Shown piece after piece: positions 1 through 5,377 of a stretch of DNA of 5,377 nucleotides. This DNA is from Candidatus Omnitrophota bacterium (GTDB taxonomy: Bacteria; Omnitrophota; Omnitrophia; Omnitrophales; Aquincolibacteriaceae). Where the stretch lies: positions 1 to 5,377 of the forward strand of contig JAMWDC010000168.1 in assembly GCA_023819025.1 (NCBI GenBank). Direction: 5' to 3'. The first letter of the stretch is position 1; each line of letters opens with the position of its first letter. The notes beneath the pieces were generated by a model that was not told the origin of the DNA, did not search any database, and saw nothing but the letters and a program-made list of their open reading frames with translations. Both the position numbers and the translations under genes were made by a program.

Positions 1-287
1 TTTCTGCTTCGCATTCAGCTTTCAATCGGGCATGCCACCTTTACCAGTGAAGCTGAGAGGATTCGCATCTTCCCCTGCTCTCCCATCGATGCTATGGGGT
101 CGCCAGACTGGGTATCGTCAATTCCACATCCGTGATTTAGAGCTTTTTCTATCGGAGAAACAGCTTACGATATTGTCTGTGCTTATTAAAGTGGAGACGA
201 GTTTAACAGACCGGATGAGATCTGTCATCGGTTCCACTTTCTGACAGAAATTCGGATGGCTTCACCGCCTCATATTGATCATTGCGG
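1..287. other. Left-edge region without a supported gene
   Basis: A plus-strand 70-codon frame (32-244) and a minus-strand 36-codon frame (228-118) exist, but neither has a recognisable family signature. The plus-strand frame runs through the inverted-repeat cluster. The region lies downstream of the nuclease gene stop (TAA 290-288). I see no convincing terminator for that gene, tRNA or promoter. Confidence 0.4.
188..248. repeat. Cluster of short inverted repeats
   Basis: AAAGTGGA (188-195) is perfectly inverted as TCCACTTT (233-240). Within it ACAGA (206-210) pairs with TCTGT (221-225), giving an imperfect 53-base palindrome. A second perfect pair, TCTGTCA (221-227) and TGACAGA (242-248), overlaps it. 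This could be a terminal region of an insertion sequence extending off the left edge, an operator, or a folded RNA end. No T tract marks it as an intrinsic terminator. Confidence 0.45.
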
Positions 288-1385
288 TTATGTTTCCCAA
301 TCGCTAAGCGACCAGCGGGTTTTGAGTCGGGCGCAGCCTTTTTCAAGGAGCAGATTGTTTAGATAAATTTCTTGACCGTCCGGTTGGATGAGGAAAACAT
401 CGGAAAGATAGCGGTCCCATTTGTCCGGCTTGGTGGTAGTGATGAGAATGCGCTCGGTGGCCTTGATTTGACTTTCGACAAACTGTTTTGCCACTTTCCC
501 TTCAGGGGTGGAAAGTTCCGGCGCATCGATATCCCGAAGTCTGAGTTTTTCCTTGACCCACGGCGGGCTTAGGTGTCCCTCCAGGTAAATTTTCATCCAG
601 ACCGTATCGCCGTCCACCACACGGATCACATCCGCCTCGTAAGTATAAAGAAGATCGGCTGAGGCGTTTTGAAGTTTTTCTATTTTCCCTCCAGGAATTT
701 TCCGCACGATATCTCCCTCACGGAAACGCGTTGATTCTTTGCCGGAGAGATTCCAGTACGAAGCAAAACCGTGATCGAGTGCGAGCCCGCCTCCCTCTTT
801 GATTATGCGGTACGTGAAAAGTTCGCCTTTTTTGGGCGTAAGCAGGGTGGGAGCGGAAAGCAAATGTCCAGAGGCGGCGGTCCCTTTTCCCCGCAATTGG
901 AGTTGGGATTCAAGTTCGGGGACTGTCCAACGCCGGCACGCCGCTTCCCGAGCAAGCCGGATGCGGAGCTTGCCGTCTTCCACCGGAAGAAGCGTGCGGT
1001 AGTGAGACCAGGTTAAGACAAATTTTGATTCTTTCTTTGAAGCAGGATAAGGGGTTACAGACATATGTCGCCCATCGGCGAAATAAGGATCGGGAAAAAG
1101 TTTCGGAAATTTCTCCGCAAATTGCCGGCACCGGTCAAGCACGCTGACACTGATTCCTTCGTCTTTGGAAAGTTTCCCTAGCACCTCTCCGCCGCGCCGC
1201 GCCCGCGAGCGATTTTGCAGCAAATATTCCCTGATCCACCAGCCGGTGACCCAGTACGTCCATACACGCGTTTCCTCAATCCTGCGCTGTCCCAGAAAAA
1301 GCGTTTCGTGGACTCGCCGCCTGAGTTCGGTATAACTTGCCGGCGTACTGTCTATTGATTTTTTGACAACGGCTATTCCTGTCAT
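288..1385 (-). CDS. DUF1016-like N-terminal domain fused to a staphylococcal-nuclease-like domain
   Basis: This is an intact 365-residue protein without a signal peptide. Residues about 246-360 form an SNase (thermonuclease) domain: VIRVVDGDTVWMKI (D258, D260, T261), LRLRDIDAPE (R282, D287, E290) and DKWDRYLSDVF (R325). These match the Ca-binding acids and the catalytic Arg-Glu-Arg set of S. aureus nuclease, so it should hydrolyse DNA and/or RNA. Residues about 18-165 resemble the DUF1016 N-terminal domain usually found in front of YhcG-type PD-(D/E)XK nucleases: a first helix with ELRRRVHETL, YWVTGWWIREYLL, VLGKLSKDEGISVSVLDRCR, LTWSHYRTLL and RRWTVPELESQL. Residues about 180-240 (TPKKGELFTYRI, REGDIVRKI) look like a small beta-rich linker. 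Most secreted thermonucleases are single-domain with a signal peptide; this one is cytoplasmic and has a probable DNA- or partner-binding front. The start lies one base after the stop of the upstream ORF. The nuclease call is firm; the DUF1016 assignment is moderately firm and the role in defence is inference. Confidence 0.9.
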   Translation of the reverse strand: MTGIAVVKKSIDSTPASYTELRRRVHETLFLGQRRIEETRVWTYWVTGWWIREYLLQNRSRARRGGEVLGKLSKDEGISVSVLDRCRQFAEKFPKLFPDPYFADGRHMSVTPYPASKKESKFVLTWSHYRTLLPVEDGKLRIRLAREAACRRWTVPELESQLQLRGKGTAASGHLLSAPTLLTPKKGELFTYRIIKEGGGLALDHGFASYWNLSGKESTRFREGDIVRKIPGGKIEKLQNASADLLYTYEADVIRVVDGDTVWMKIYLEGHLSPPWVKEKLRLRDIDAPELSTPEGKVAKQFVESQIKATERILITTTKPDKWDRYLSDVFLIQPDGQEIYLNNLLLEKGCARLKTRWSLSDWET

Positions 1386-1386
1386 T

Positions 1387-1671
1387 TCAATTCACCGGAA
1401 ACCCACGAGAGATTTTTTGAAAGGCTGTTGGGTTGGAATCAAGGCGTTCGAAATAGCCGATACCGGTAGGATTCAGACGAACACGATCGAATTCCGGAAA
1501 GAATTCTCCCTTTCGATACCCTCGTTCAAGAACGCCCAAAGACTCCAGAGAGTCGATGAAACAATACTGAAGTCCCCGAATCCTATTGTCCTTCGCACAG
1601 CCCGGGTCGTGTGCCTCCCATTGAGATTCGAATTCTCTAATAATTTTTTCGGCCGAAGGGTACCCTTCCAT
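1387..1671 (-). CDS. Small protein of unknown function, possibly the 3' part of an interrupted gene
   Basis: This 94-residue frame (MEGYPSAEKIIREFESQWEA at the start) is charged and soluble. The segment FIDSLESLGVLERGY, then a charged turn, then VRLNPTGIGYFERL resembles the last helix and wing of a winged-helix domain, where a 'leu-x-x-leu-gly-leu-(v/i)-glu' helix is followed by a beta hairpin and T-x-x-G-x-x. I do not recognise a named family, and this comparison is by eye only. Its stop (TGA 1389-1387) is one base before the ATG of the nuclease gene (TGAAATG), so the two are very likely co-translated. That tight junction is the best evidence that the frame is real. The frame is also open upstream of its ATG apart from a single TGA, so it may be the surviving C-terminal part of a longer gene starting at 1881. 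Confidence 0.55.
   Translation of the reverse strand: MEGYPSAEKIIREFESQWEAHDPGCAKDNRIRGLQYCFIDSLESLGVLERGYRKGEFFPEFDRVRLNPTGIGYFERLDSNPTAFQKISRGFPVN
1392..1396 (-). promoter_or_regulatory. Ribosome binding site of the nuclease gene, inside the upstream ORF
   Basis: GGTGA on the minus strand lies six bases before ATG 1385 and within the last codons of the preceding frame. This supports ATG 1385 as the start and coupling of the two genes. Confidence 0.55.
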
Positions 1672-1674
1672 CGA

Positions 1675-1881
1675 TCATTCGGCTTTCCATTCCGCGGTAC
1701 GAGCCCCAATACCGTTCCATTTTTGTTTCACAAGCCCCCCCCTTTGCCTCCCCTGCTCGGGGGAAGGGATTCCATTTCGGTGGAACTGGAGCAACGCAGT
1801 TCTAGTTGGATCTATTTCAGTTTGAAGACGATCCTCAATCCTTTTTCGATCGCCGAAGGATTCTTTTCCTGCTCGGTTCAT
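1675..1881 (-). pseudogene. Possible 5' part of an interrupted small gene (68 codons to in-frame TGA)
   Basis: An ATG at 1881 overlaps the SEC-C gene stop as ATGA, the usual arrangement for translational coupling. The frame reads MNRAGKESFGDRKRIEDRL, continues for 68 codons and ends at TGA (1677-1675). The same frame then resumes with one serine codon and ATG 1671, the start of the next entry. The simplest reading is one 164-codon gene interrupted by a stop. The alternative is a non-coding spacer that happens to be open. The second half of this stretch includes a G-rich hairpin (about 1735-1768) and reads as low-complexity Gly/Gln/Arg, which weakens the coding case there. No strong Shine-Dalgarno precedes ATG 1881. 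No homology is recognised. Confidence 0.35.
1735..1768. repeat. G-rich hairpin element, REP-like
   Basis: The plus strand has a run of eight C (1735-1742), then CCTCCCC (1747-1753), a six-base loop and GGGGAAG (1760-1766). On the minus-strand transcript this can form a seven-pair stem with one G-U pair. There is no U tract after it, so it is a poor terminator candidate. Its composition differs sharply from its surroundings and is reminiscent of dispersed extragenic palindromes, but only one copy is visible here. Confidence 0.4.
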
Positions 1882-4070
1882 CGGTTTTCGCTTGAACCGC
1901 AGCACTTTTTGTATTTTTTCCCGCTCCCGCAGGGGCACAGGTCATTACGGCCTATTTTGGCACCTTCACGCCGCTTCGGTTCGGAAGGATAAACCTGCCG
2001 TTCGAACCACTGCATCGCTTTCTCGTTCCGCCACCAAAGCTCCCCGTTCTCCCGGCAGTAGTAAATAGCCTCGTCCTCTCCGCCAAACTGAACGGTTTGA
2101 AATTCCGTTTCGGGAATTTCTTTAAGGCCCAAAAGATAATCGGGGACATGTTTGTTACTCTCGACCGCTTCCTCAAGACAGGCACGACTGACCTCGCTAT
2201 CCCCGTAAATTTCGTAATACAGGAGGGCGTTTGTGTAACGCCACTCCGCGGTCGCGTCATCGGAATACCGTTTTTGCATCAAGTCAAGGAGCTCGCCGTG
2301 ATGGCCTGTTTCCAAAAGTCGGCCGGCCAGAAAATACCGTACTCCCTGGTTGTCGTTCGGGTCGAGATCCAAAAGCGCTCGGAGATGTGCTAGGCTCTCC
2401 TTTTTCTTATTATCATACCAAAGGGCCTCGGCAAGATTGAAACGGGCACGCATATAGGGCCGTGTCTCGAAAATTCCCCAGAAACGCCCCTTATTTTCCC
2501 TGAAAAAATCTTCTCCCAGAAACCGCTCACCAGCTTCAACCCCCTTTCGGTACCAGCGGATCGCTTCCTCAAGATCATCCGTTTCCTCGCCGAGTATTAC
2601 ATAAGCATCCACGCAGTTTTCGGAAAGCTGGAGCGCTTCCCGGGCTAGTTTGATCCGTTCCGCTTTGTCTTTGGAACCAAACGCCTTATAAACCAGATCC
2701 TGCGCTGCTTCCAAGGAATCCTTCGGCGCCAAAGCAGGAATTACCTTACCCATCATACGCCCGAGGATTGACCGTACCCCCTTGACCGTCTTTGGATTCT
2801 TTTCCCGTAAATGACGCATCAGGTCAAACATGGTTTTTTCAAGCACCCTCGGATCACACCCCAGCAAAGGTTCTTTTTGCCATTGACCCGCTGCTGCACT
2901 GTCTTTGTTGAACAATCGATCCACCATCGGAAAAGCCTCCCGCGTCTTTCTTTCACGAGTCTCGTACTGCTGCTTGGCGTACCGTTCCCATGCCCCGGCT
3001 TCCGGATATTTTTTCCCCATCAACATGCACGCCCAGGCAAAATCCTCCTTGAGATCGCAAAAATCATGGTCCCATTTTCCCTGCTGAACGGCCGCGTACA
3101 CCCTGTCCGCCCCCTCCCAGGCAAACTGCCCCAGAAGGGAGGACAATAGCTGGGTCCGGACTGAAAGATCCGGCTCCCGATCGATCAGATCAAGACAGGC
3201 ACAGGTACTTGTTTGCGAACGAATATGCCCCAACGTTTCTGCCGTGTAGGTACGGAACACCTTCGCGGCGTTCTCAAACCGCCCGCGGATGAGCTCAACG
3301 ACTCTGTCGGAACCTACCTGAGCCAGCATCCGGCCGCACAGGTCATTCCGACAATCGTAGTCTTCATGGAACTTATCAAGAATTGCTTCAGCCGCATCCT
3401 CCAGCCGCAAGGCACCGGCAAGCTCGATCCGAGCAAGCTCCATCCACCAGTTCGGATGACCGCCTTCCTTTTCTTCTTGAATACAGTCGCGGCTGATTCC
3501 ACCCATGACCCGCCCGGCTGTTTCCTCACCGAACCGGGATAAGCACCTGATGAGAGCTTCGTAAACGGGCTCGTCTTCTTCAAAGCCTTCATCCTCCCTG
3601 TGCTTCCGGCAAAGTTCCTCAAGCCGCTCCCACAAAACACCGAAAGGCCTTTTTTCGTAATCGAAAAAAAGCGATAATTTTTTCCGCTCGGCCTCGCGAA
3701 GAATCGGCGCTTCCAGAATCCGGTCCTTGAACGGCCGGATGAGGTCGAGGGGTGCGTGAAAGATCAGATTCGCCAAATGCAGGGCATAACTATCCCTGAA
3801 AGAATCGTCGAATGTTCCGCCCTTTTCCAGCTCGCCAACGGCCCATTCCAGCGTTTCATGAGTCTGGACAAGACGCTGTGCGTAATAAAGCAACAATAAC
3901 GCCGGCTCGCGGCCGTATTTTTCCACAGCGCGGATCACAAGCGGCATGACTTCCGGATCCTGCTTTCTCAAGTCGCTCAAATACTCAACCGCCATCCTCC
4001 GGATCTCCTGTTCGGGGTGGATGACCGCATCTTTAATTTTCTCAACCCGCATCAGGGTCATTTGAGTCAT
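1878..4070 (-). CDS. HEAT/TPR-repeat protein with C-terminal SEC-C zinc motif
   Basis: This intact 730-residue protein has no signal peptide or membrane segment, so it is probably cytoplasmic. It starts at ATG 4070; an in-frame GTG two codons upstream is less likely. Residues about 5-320 are helical repeats of HEAT type, for example HPEQEIRRMAVEYLSDL near residue 18 and VFRTYTAETLGHIRS near residue 271. Residues about 460-650 look like TPR units, including DLEEAIRWYRKGVEAG and the segment YMRARFNLAEALWYDN followed by LLDLDPNDNQGVRYFLAG. This last part resembles the conserved region of ST7-like TPR proteins. The C-terminus is preceded by a basic linker and carries NDLCPCGSGKKYKKCC (C712, C714, C723 and C724 or nearby), the SEC-C zinc-binding motif first known from SecA and also found as a tail on many other proteins. 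It is not SecA, because there is no ATPase domain. The helical repeats imply a scaffold or protein-binding role. The specific function is unknown. Its stop overlaps the next frame by four bases. Confidence 0.9.
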   Translation of the reverse strand: MTQMTLMRVEKIKDAVIHPEQEIRRMAVEYLSDLRKQDPEVMPLVIRAVEKYGREPALLLLYYAQRLVQTHETLEWAVGELEKGGTFDDSFRDSYALHLANLIFHAPLDLIRPFKDRILEAPILREAERKKLSLFFDYEKRPFGVLWERLEELCRKHREDEGFEEDEPVYEALIRCLSRFGEETAGRVMGGISRDCIQEEKEGGHPNWWMELARIELAGALRLEDAAEAILDKFHEDYDCRNDLCGRMLAQVGSDRVVELIRGRFENAAKVFRTYTAETLGHIRSQTSTCACLDLIDREPDLSVRTQLLSSLLGQFAWEGADRVYAAVQQGKWDHDFCDLKEDFAWACMLMGKKYPEAGAWERYAKQQYETRERKTREAFPMVDRLFNKDSAAAGQWQKEPLLGCDPRVLEKTMFDLMRHLREKNPKTVKGVRSILGRMMGKVIPALAPKDSLEAAQDLVYKAFGSKDKAERIKLAREALQLSENCVDAYVILGEETDDLEEAIRWYRKGVEAGERFLGEDFFRENKGRFWGIFETRPYMRARFNLAEALWYDNKKKESLAHLRALLDLDPNDNQGVRYFLAGRLLETGHHGELLDLMQKRYSDDATAEWRYTNALLYYEIYGDSEVSRACLEEAVESNKHVPDYLLGLKEIPETEFQTVQFGGEDEAIYYCRENGELWWRNEKAMQWFERQVYPSEPKRREGAKIGRNDLCPCGSGKKYKKCCGSSENR

Positions 4071-4207
4071 AGGCACCTTTTTTTATCTTTTATCCGCTCT
4101 TGGCTTTTTCGAAGCGGGATTGGACGGGTTCGCAGAAGGCCCAATAGACTTCGTACCGTTTTTGTCCTGCCAAAAAACCAAAGCCACAGCCATTTGATTC
4201 TTTCAAG
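4071..4207 (-). other. Intergenic region between mrr remnant and SEC-C gene
   Basis: These 137 bases separate the last codon of the mrr remnant from the start of the SEC-C gene. A promoter for the three-gene cluster downstream would be expected here or further upstream. I see a TTGAAA hexamer on the minus strand near 4200-4205 but no good -10 at the right distance, and no hairpin with a U tract that would terminate transcription from mrr. A 60-codon open frame crosses the region, but it overlaps the mrr end, matches no family I know, and I do not call it. Confidence 0.4.
4074..4080 (-). promoter_or_regulatory. Ribosome binding site that sets the SEC-C gene start
   Basis: The minus strand reads AAAGGTGCCTATG. 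The AAAGG core lies five bases before ATG 4070. The alternative in-frame GTG (4076-4074) lies inside this site and has no Shine-Dalgarno of its own, so ATG 4070 is the better start. Confidence 0.7.
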
Positions 4208-5120
4208 TTATCCTTCGCTAAAGAAATCTGTGTCAACCTTCTTGATTTGATAGGAAGCAACGGCGGAGACACCGATGTCGTGATCGATCATGAGATTCGT
4301 CAAACGGCACCCGTCGATCAAAATGATTTTACTCTCGATTCCGCGGGCATACTGAATTGCCTCATCGGTAAACTTGGAAGTCGTAATGAAGATTTCTTTC
4401 CTCGCCCGCTGACCCTGCAGGGCTCCAACAAACATCTGGATCTCGGGTCTTCCAACCACATTGTCCCAGCGCTTGTACATAGATCACCTCAAGCCCAAGA
4501 CGATCTTCACTAATGATCCCGTCAATCCCTTCATCGCCCGTACGTCCGATTGCACGGCCCGCGTCTTGCCGTGAGCCCACCGTAACCCATTTTGACAAGC
4601 AAATCGATTACAAGCCACTCAAAGAAACTCGGGGAAGCGCGCTTCACTTGTTCGAGCAGTTCCTCGGCCAACCCTTCCCGCAGTTTTTGGTAACCTGATT
4701 CAAGTAGTTCGGCCGGAGTTTCTTCCGTCTCTCGTGAACTCACTGTTTTATGCCCGCCCCTCCTCGTCCTGTCACGGGTTGCTGTCTAAATTTCCGAAAC
4801 CCCGGAAACTGATCAAGGAACGCGGCATTAATTTTAGGCGGGTTATGGGAAAGCACTTCATTGCCACGCTCAGTCATTTTGAAAACCGCACGTCGGGGAG
4901 ACTCGATCAGGCCCGCCTGTTTCATGTAAGTACTTGCCTATCCCACACGATTTTGACACACGGGTTGCTGACCGCTCGGAAGGAGTTCCTTCAATTCTCC
5001 ATCGGTCAGCATAAATTCAGAGTCAAGCGCCTCCACAAGCTCCTTTTTGCTTTGTTCACCTCGAGCAGCGAGTACCCGCAGAAGCGGAAGCATGAATGTT
5101 TGATAATCAGGTATCGGCAT
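4208..5120 (-). pseudogene. mrr: Mrr-family restriction endonuclease, degraded (amber codon plus three indels)
   Basis: Mrr enzymes are type IV-like restriction endonucleases that cleave modified or foreign DNA. The whole family length (about 300 residues) can be followed here in pieces. The start is ATG at 5120 (MPIPDYQTFMLPLLRVLA), six bases after a GGGAAG ribosome site. The winged-helix Mrr_N region runs through ELKELLPSGQ and QNRVG, then an in-frame TAG (4940-4938) replaces the tryptophan expected in NRVGWA. The same frame continues as ASTYMKQAGLIESPRR and on to QFPGFRKFRQ. A frameshift between about 4787 and 4745 leads to ETPAELLESGYQKLREGL and PSFFEWLVIDLLVKMGYGG, the start of the catalytic domain. 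A second shift near 4575-4579 leads to SRQDAGRAIGRTGDEGIDG and LGLEVIYVQ. A third break near 4471-4475 leads to KRWDNVVGRPEI, GALQGQRARK, FITTSKFTDEA, KIILIDG and the terminal VASYQIKKVDTDFFSEG, ending at TAA (4210-4208). The PD-(D/E)XK-like core would be GIDG plus Q-A-K, and the break falls inside QAK. No single frame can make an active enzyme. Confidence 0.93.
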
Positions 5121-5126
5121 TGATGA

Positions 5127-5134
5127 CTTCCCTT
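5127..5134 (-). promoter_or_regulatory. Ribosome binding site of the mrr remnant
   Basis: The minus strand reads AAGGGAAG followed by six bases and ATG at 5120. This favours ATG 5120 over an upstream in-frame ATG at 5147, and it matches the family's usual MPIPDYQ start. Confidence 0.65.
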
Positions 5135-5209
5135 GTGTGAGAAACATGGATCTAACCTAAACCCCTCACGGACACGTCACGTCCCTTTCGTCTTCCTGAG
5201 TTGGTTGGA

Positions 5210-5377
5210 TCAGCCTTCTGCCCATTGAGTGACAGTTTCCTTATATAAATATAAAGCGCCACTGGCCGCCCATTTTGGAGGCAGGCATTCTACCCCGCTG
5301 GCAAAGCTTGTAGATTTTCTCCTTGGAAGCCTGAAGGGAATCGGCAATTGGATCAATGGTCAGCCATTTATCGGTCA
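5210..5377 (-). pseudogene. Excisionase/MerR-type helix-turn-helix protein, 5' end at window edge, apparently frameshifted near C-terminus
   Basis: Read leftwards from the right edge, the frame gives TDKWLTIDPIADSL, then QASKEKIYKLCQRGRMPA, then SKMGGQWRF, and ends at TAA (5243-5241). This is the standard pattern of the HTH_17/excisionase DNA-binding family: W-L-T, a short helix, S-K-E-x-I-Y, a G-R-x-P-A turn and the G-x-Q-W-R-F wing. The first visible bases are TGACC, so an ATG start would need only one A just outside the window. The open frame stops right after WRF with IFI. Family members normally continue with an acidic or lysine-rich helix ending in a tryptophan. That tail is present one frame over as KETVTQWAEG, ending at TGA (5212-5210). 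A one-base slip in the AT-rich tract at about 5241-5254 is the simplest explanation. The gene ends 89 bases before the mrr remnant on the same strand, so it may have been its partner or regulator. The domain call is secure; the frameshift is probable. Confidence 0.72.

Noticed and set aside
32..244. Plus-strand 70-codon ORF at the left edge
   Set aside because: No family signature, no clear ribosome site, and it runs through the inverted-repeat cluster; too little support for a gene.
1878..1935. SecA, based on the SEC-C motif
   Set aside because: The rest of the protein is helical repeats with no SecA ATPase motifs; SEC-C is a tail shared by many unrelated proteins.
1363..1992. Plus-strand 209-codon ORF
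   Set aside because: Antisense to the nuclease start, the small ORF and the SEC-C tail; composition is Phe/Pro/Arg-rich without domain features. The minus-strand frames have better family and junction evidence.
4074..4076. GTG as the start of the SEC-C gene
   Set aside because: It lies within the Shine-Dalgarno of the ATG at 4070 and has no ribosome site of its own.
4090..4272. Minus-strand 60-codon ORF between mrr remnant and SEC-C gene
   Set aside because: Overlaps the end of the mrr remnant in another frame, and its unique part matches nothing I recognise. It could be an unrelated gene scrap, but it cannot be supported.
4734..5123. Plus-strand 129-codon ORF
   Set aside because: Antisense shadow of the mrr remnant, which has clear family homology.
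5171..5186. ACGTGACGT-containing palindrome-like sequence upstream of mrr as an operator
   Set aside because: Short and imperfect, a single copy, and no independent sign of regulation; could be chance.

Overview
The window is bacterial. The genetic code is standard, GC content is roughly balanced, and Shine-Dalgarno sites precede several starts. Nothing in it fixes the phylum. All supportable genes lie on the minus strand and read from the right edge to the left. Gene content (nucleases, small DNA-binding proteins, decaying genes, short repeats) points to an accessory or defence-type region rather than a housekeeping operon.

Right part (5377 to 4208): a small excisionase/MerR-type helix-turn-helix protein runs in from the right edge and appears frameshifted near its C-terminus. 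It is followed by a recognisable but dead Mrr-type restriction endonuclease gene. The Mrr homology covers essentially the whole family length. It is split by an in-frame amber codon, two one-base frameshifts and an apparent five-base deletion at the catalytic QAK motif. This looks like the remnant of a restriction unit.

Middle and left part (4070 to 288): three tightly packed reading frames form a likely operon. The first encodes an intact 730-residue HEAT/TPR-like protein with a C-terminal SEC-C zinc motif. The second is a small ORF of unknown function whose first part overlaps the SEC-C gene by four bases (ATGA) but is separated from its second part by an in-frame UGA. The third encodes a 365-residue protein that appears to join a DUF1016-type N-terminal domain to a staphylococcal-nuclease-like domain with all key catalytic residues. 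Its start lies one base after the stop of the second ORF. The layout suggests a scaffold or sensor plus nuclease effector, but that function is inference only.

Left edge (1 to 287): no convincing gene. It contains a cluster of short inverted repeats (188-248) that could be the edge of a mobile element or an operator-like structure. A G-rich hairpin (about 1735-1768) lies inside the interrupted second ORF.
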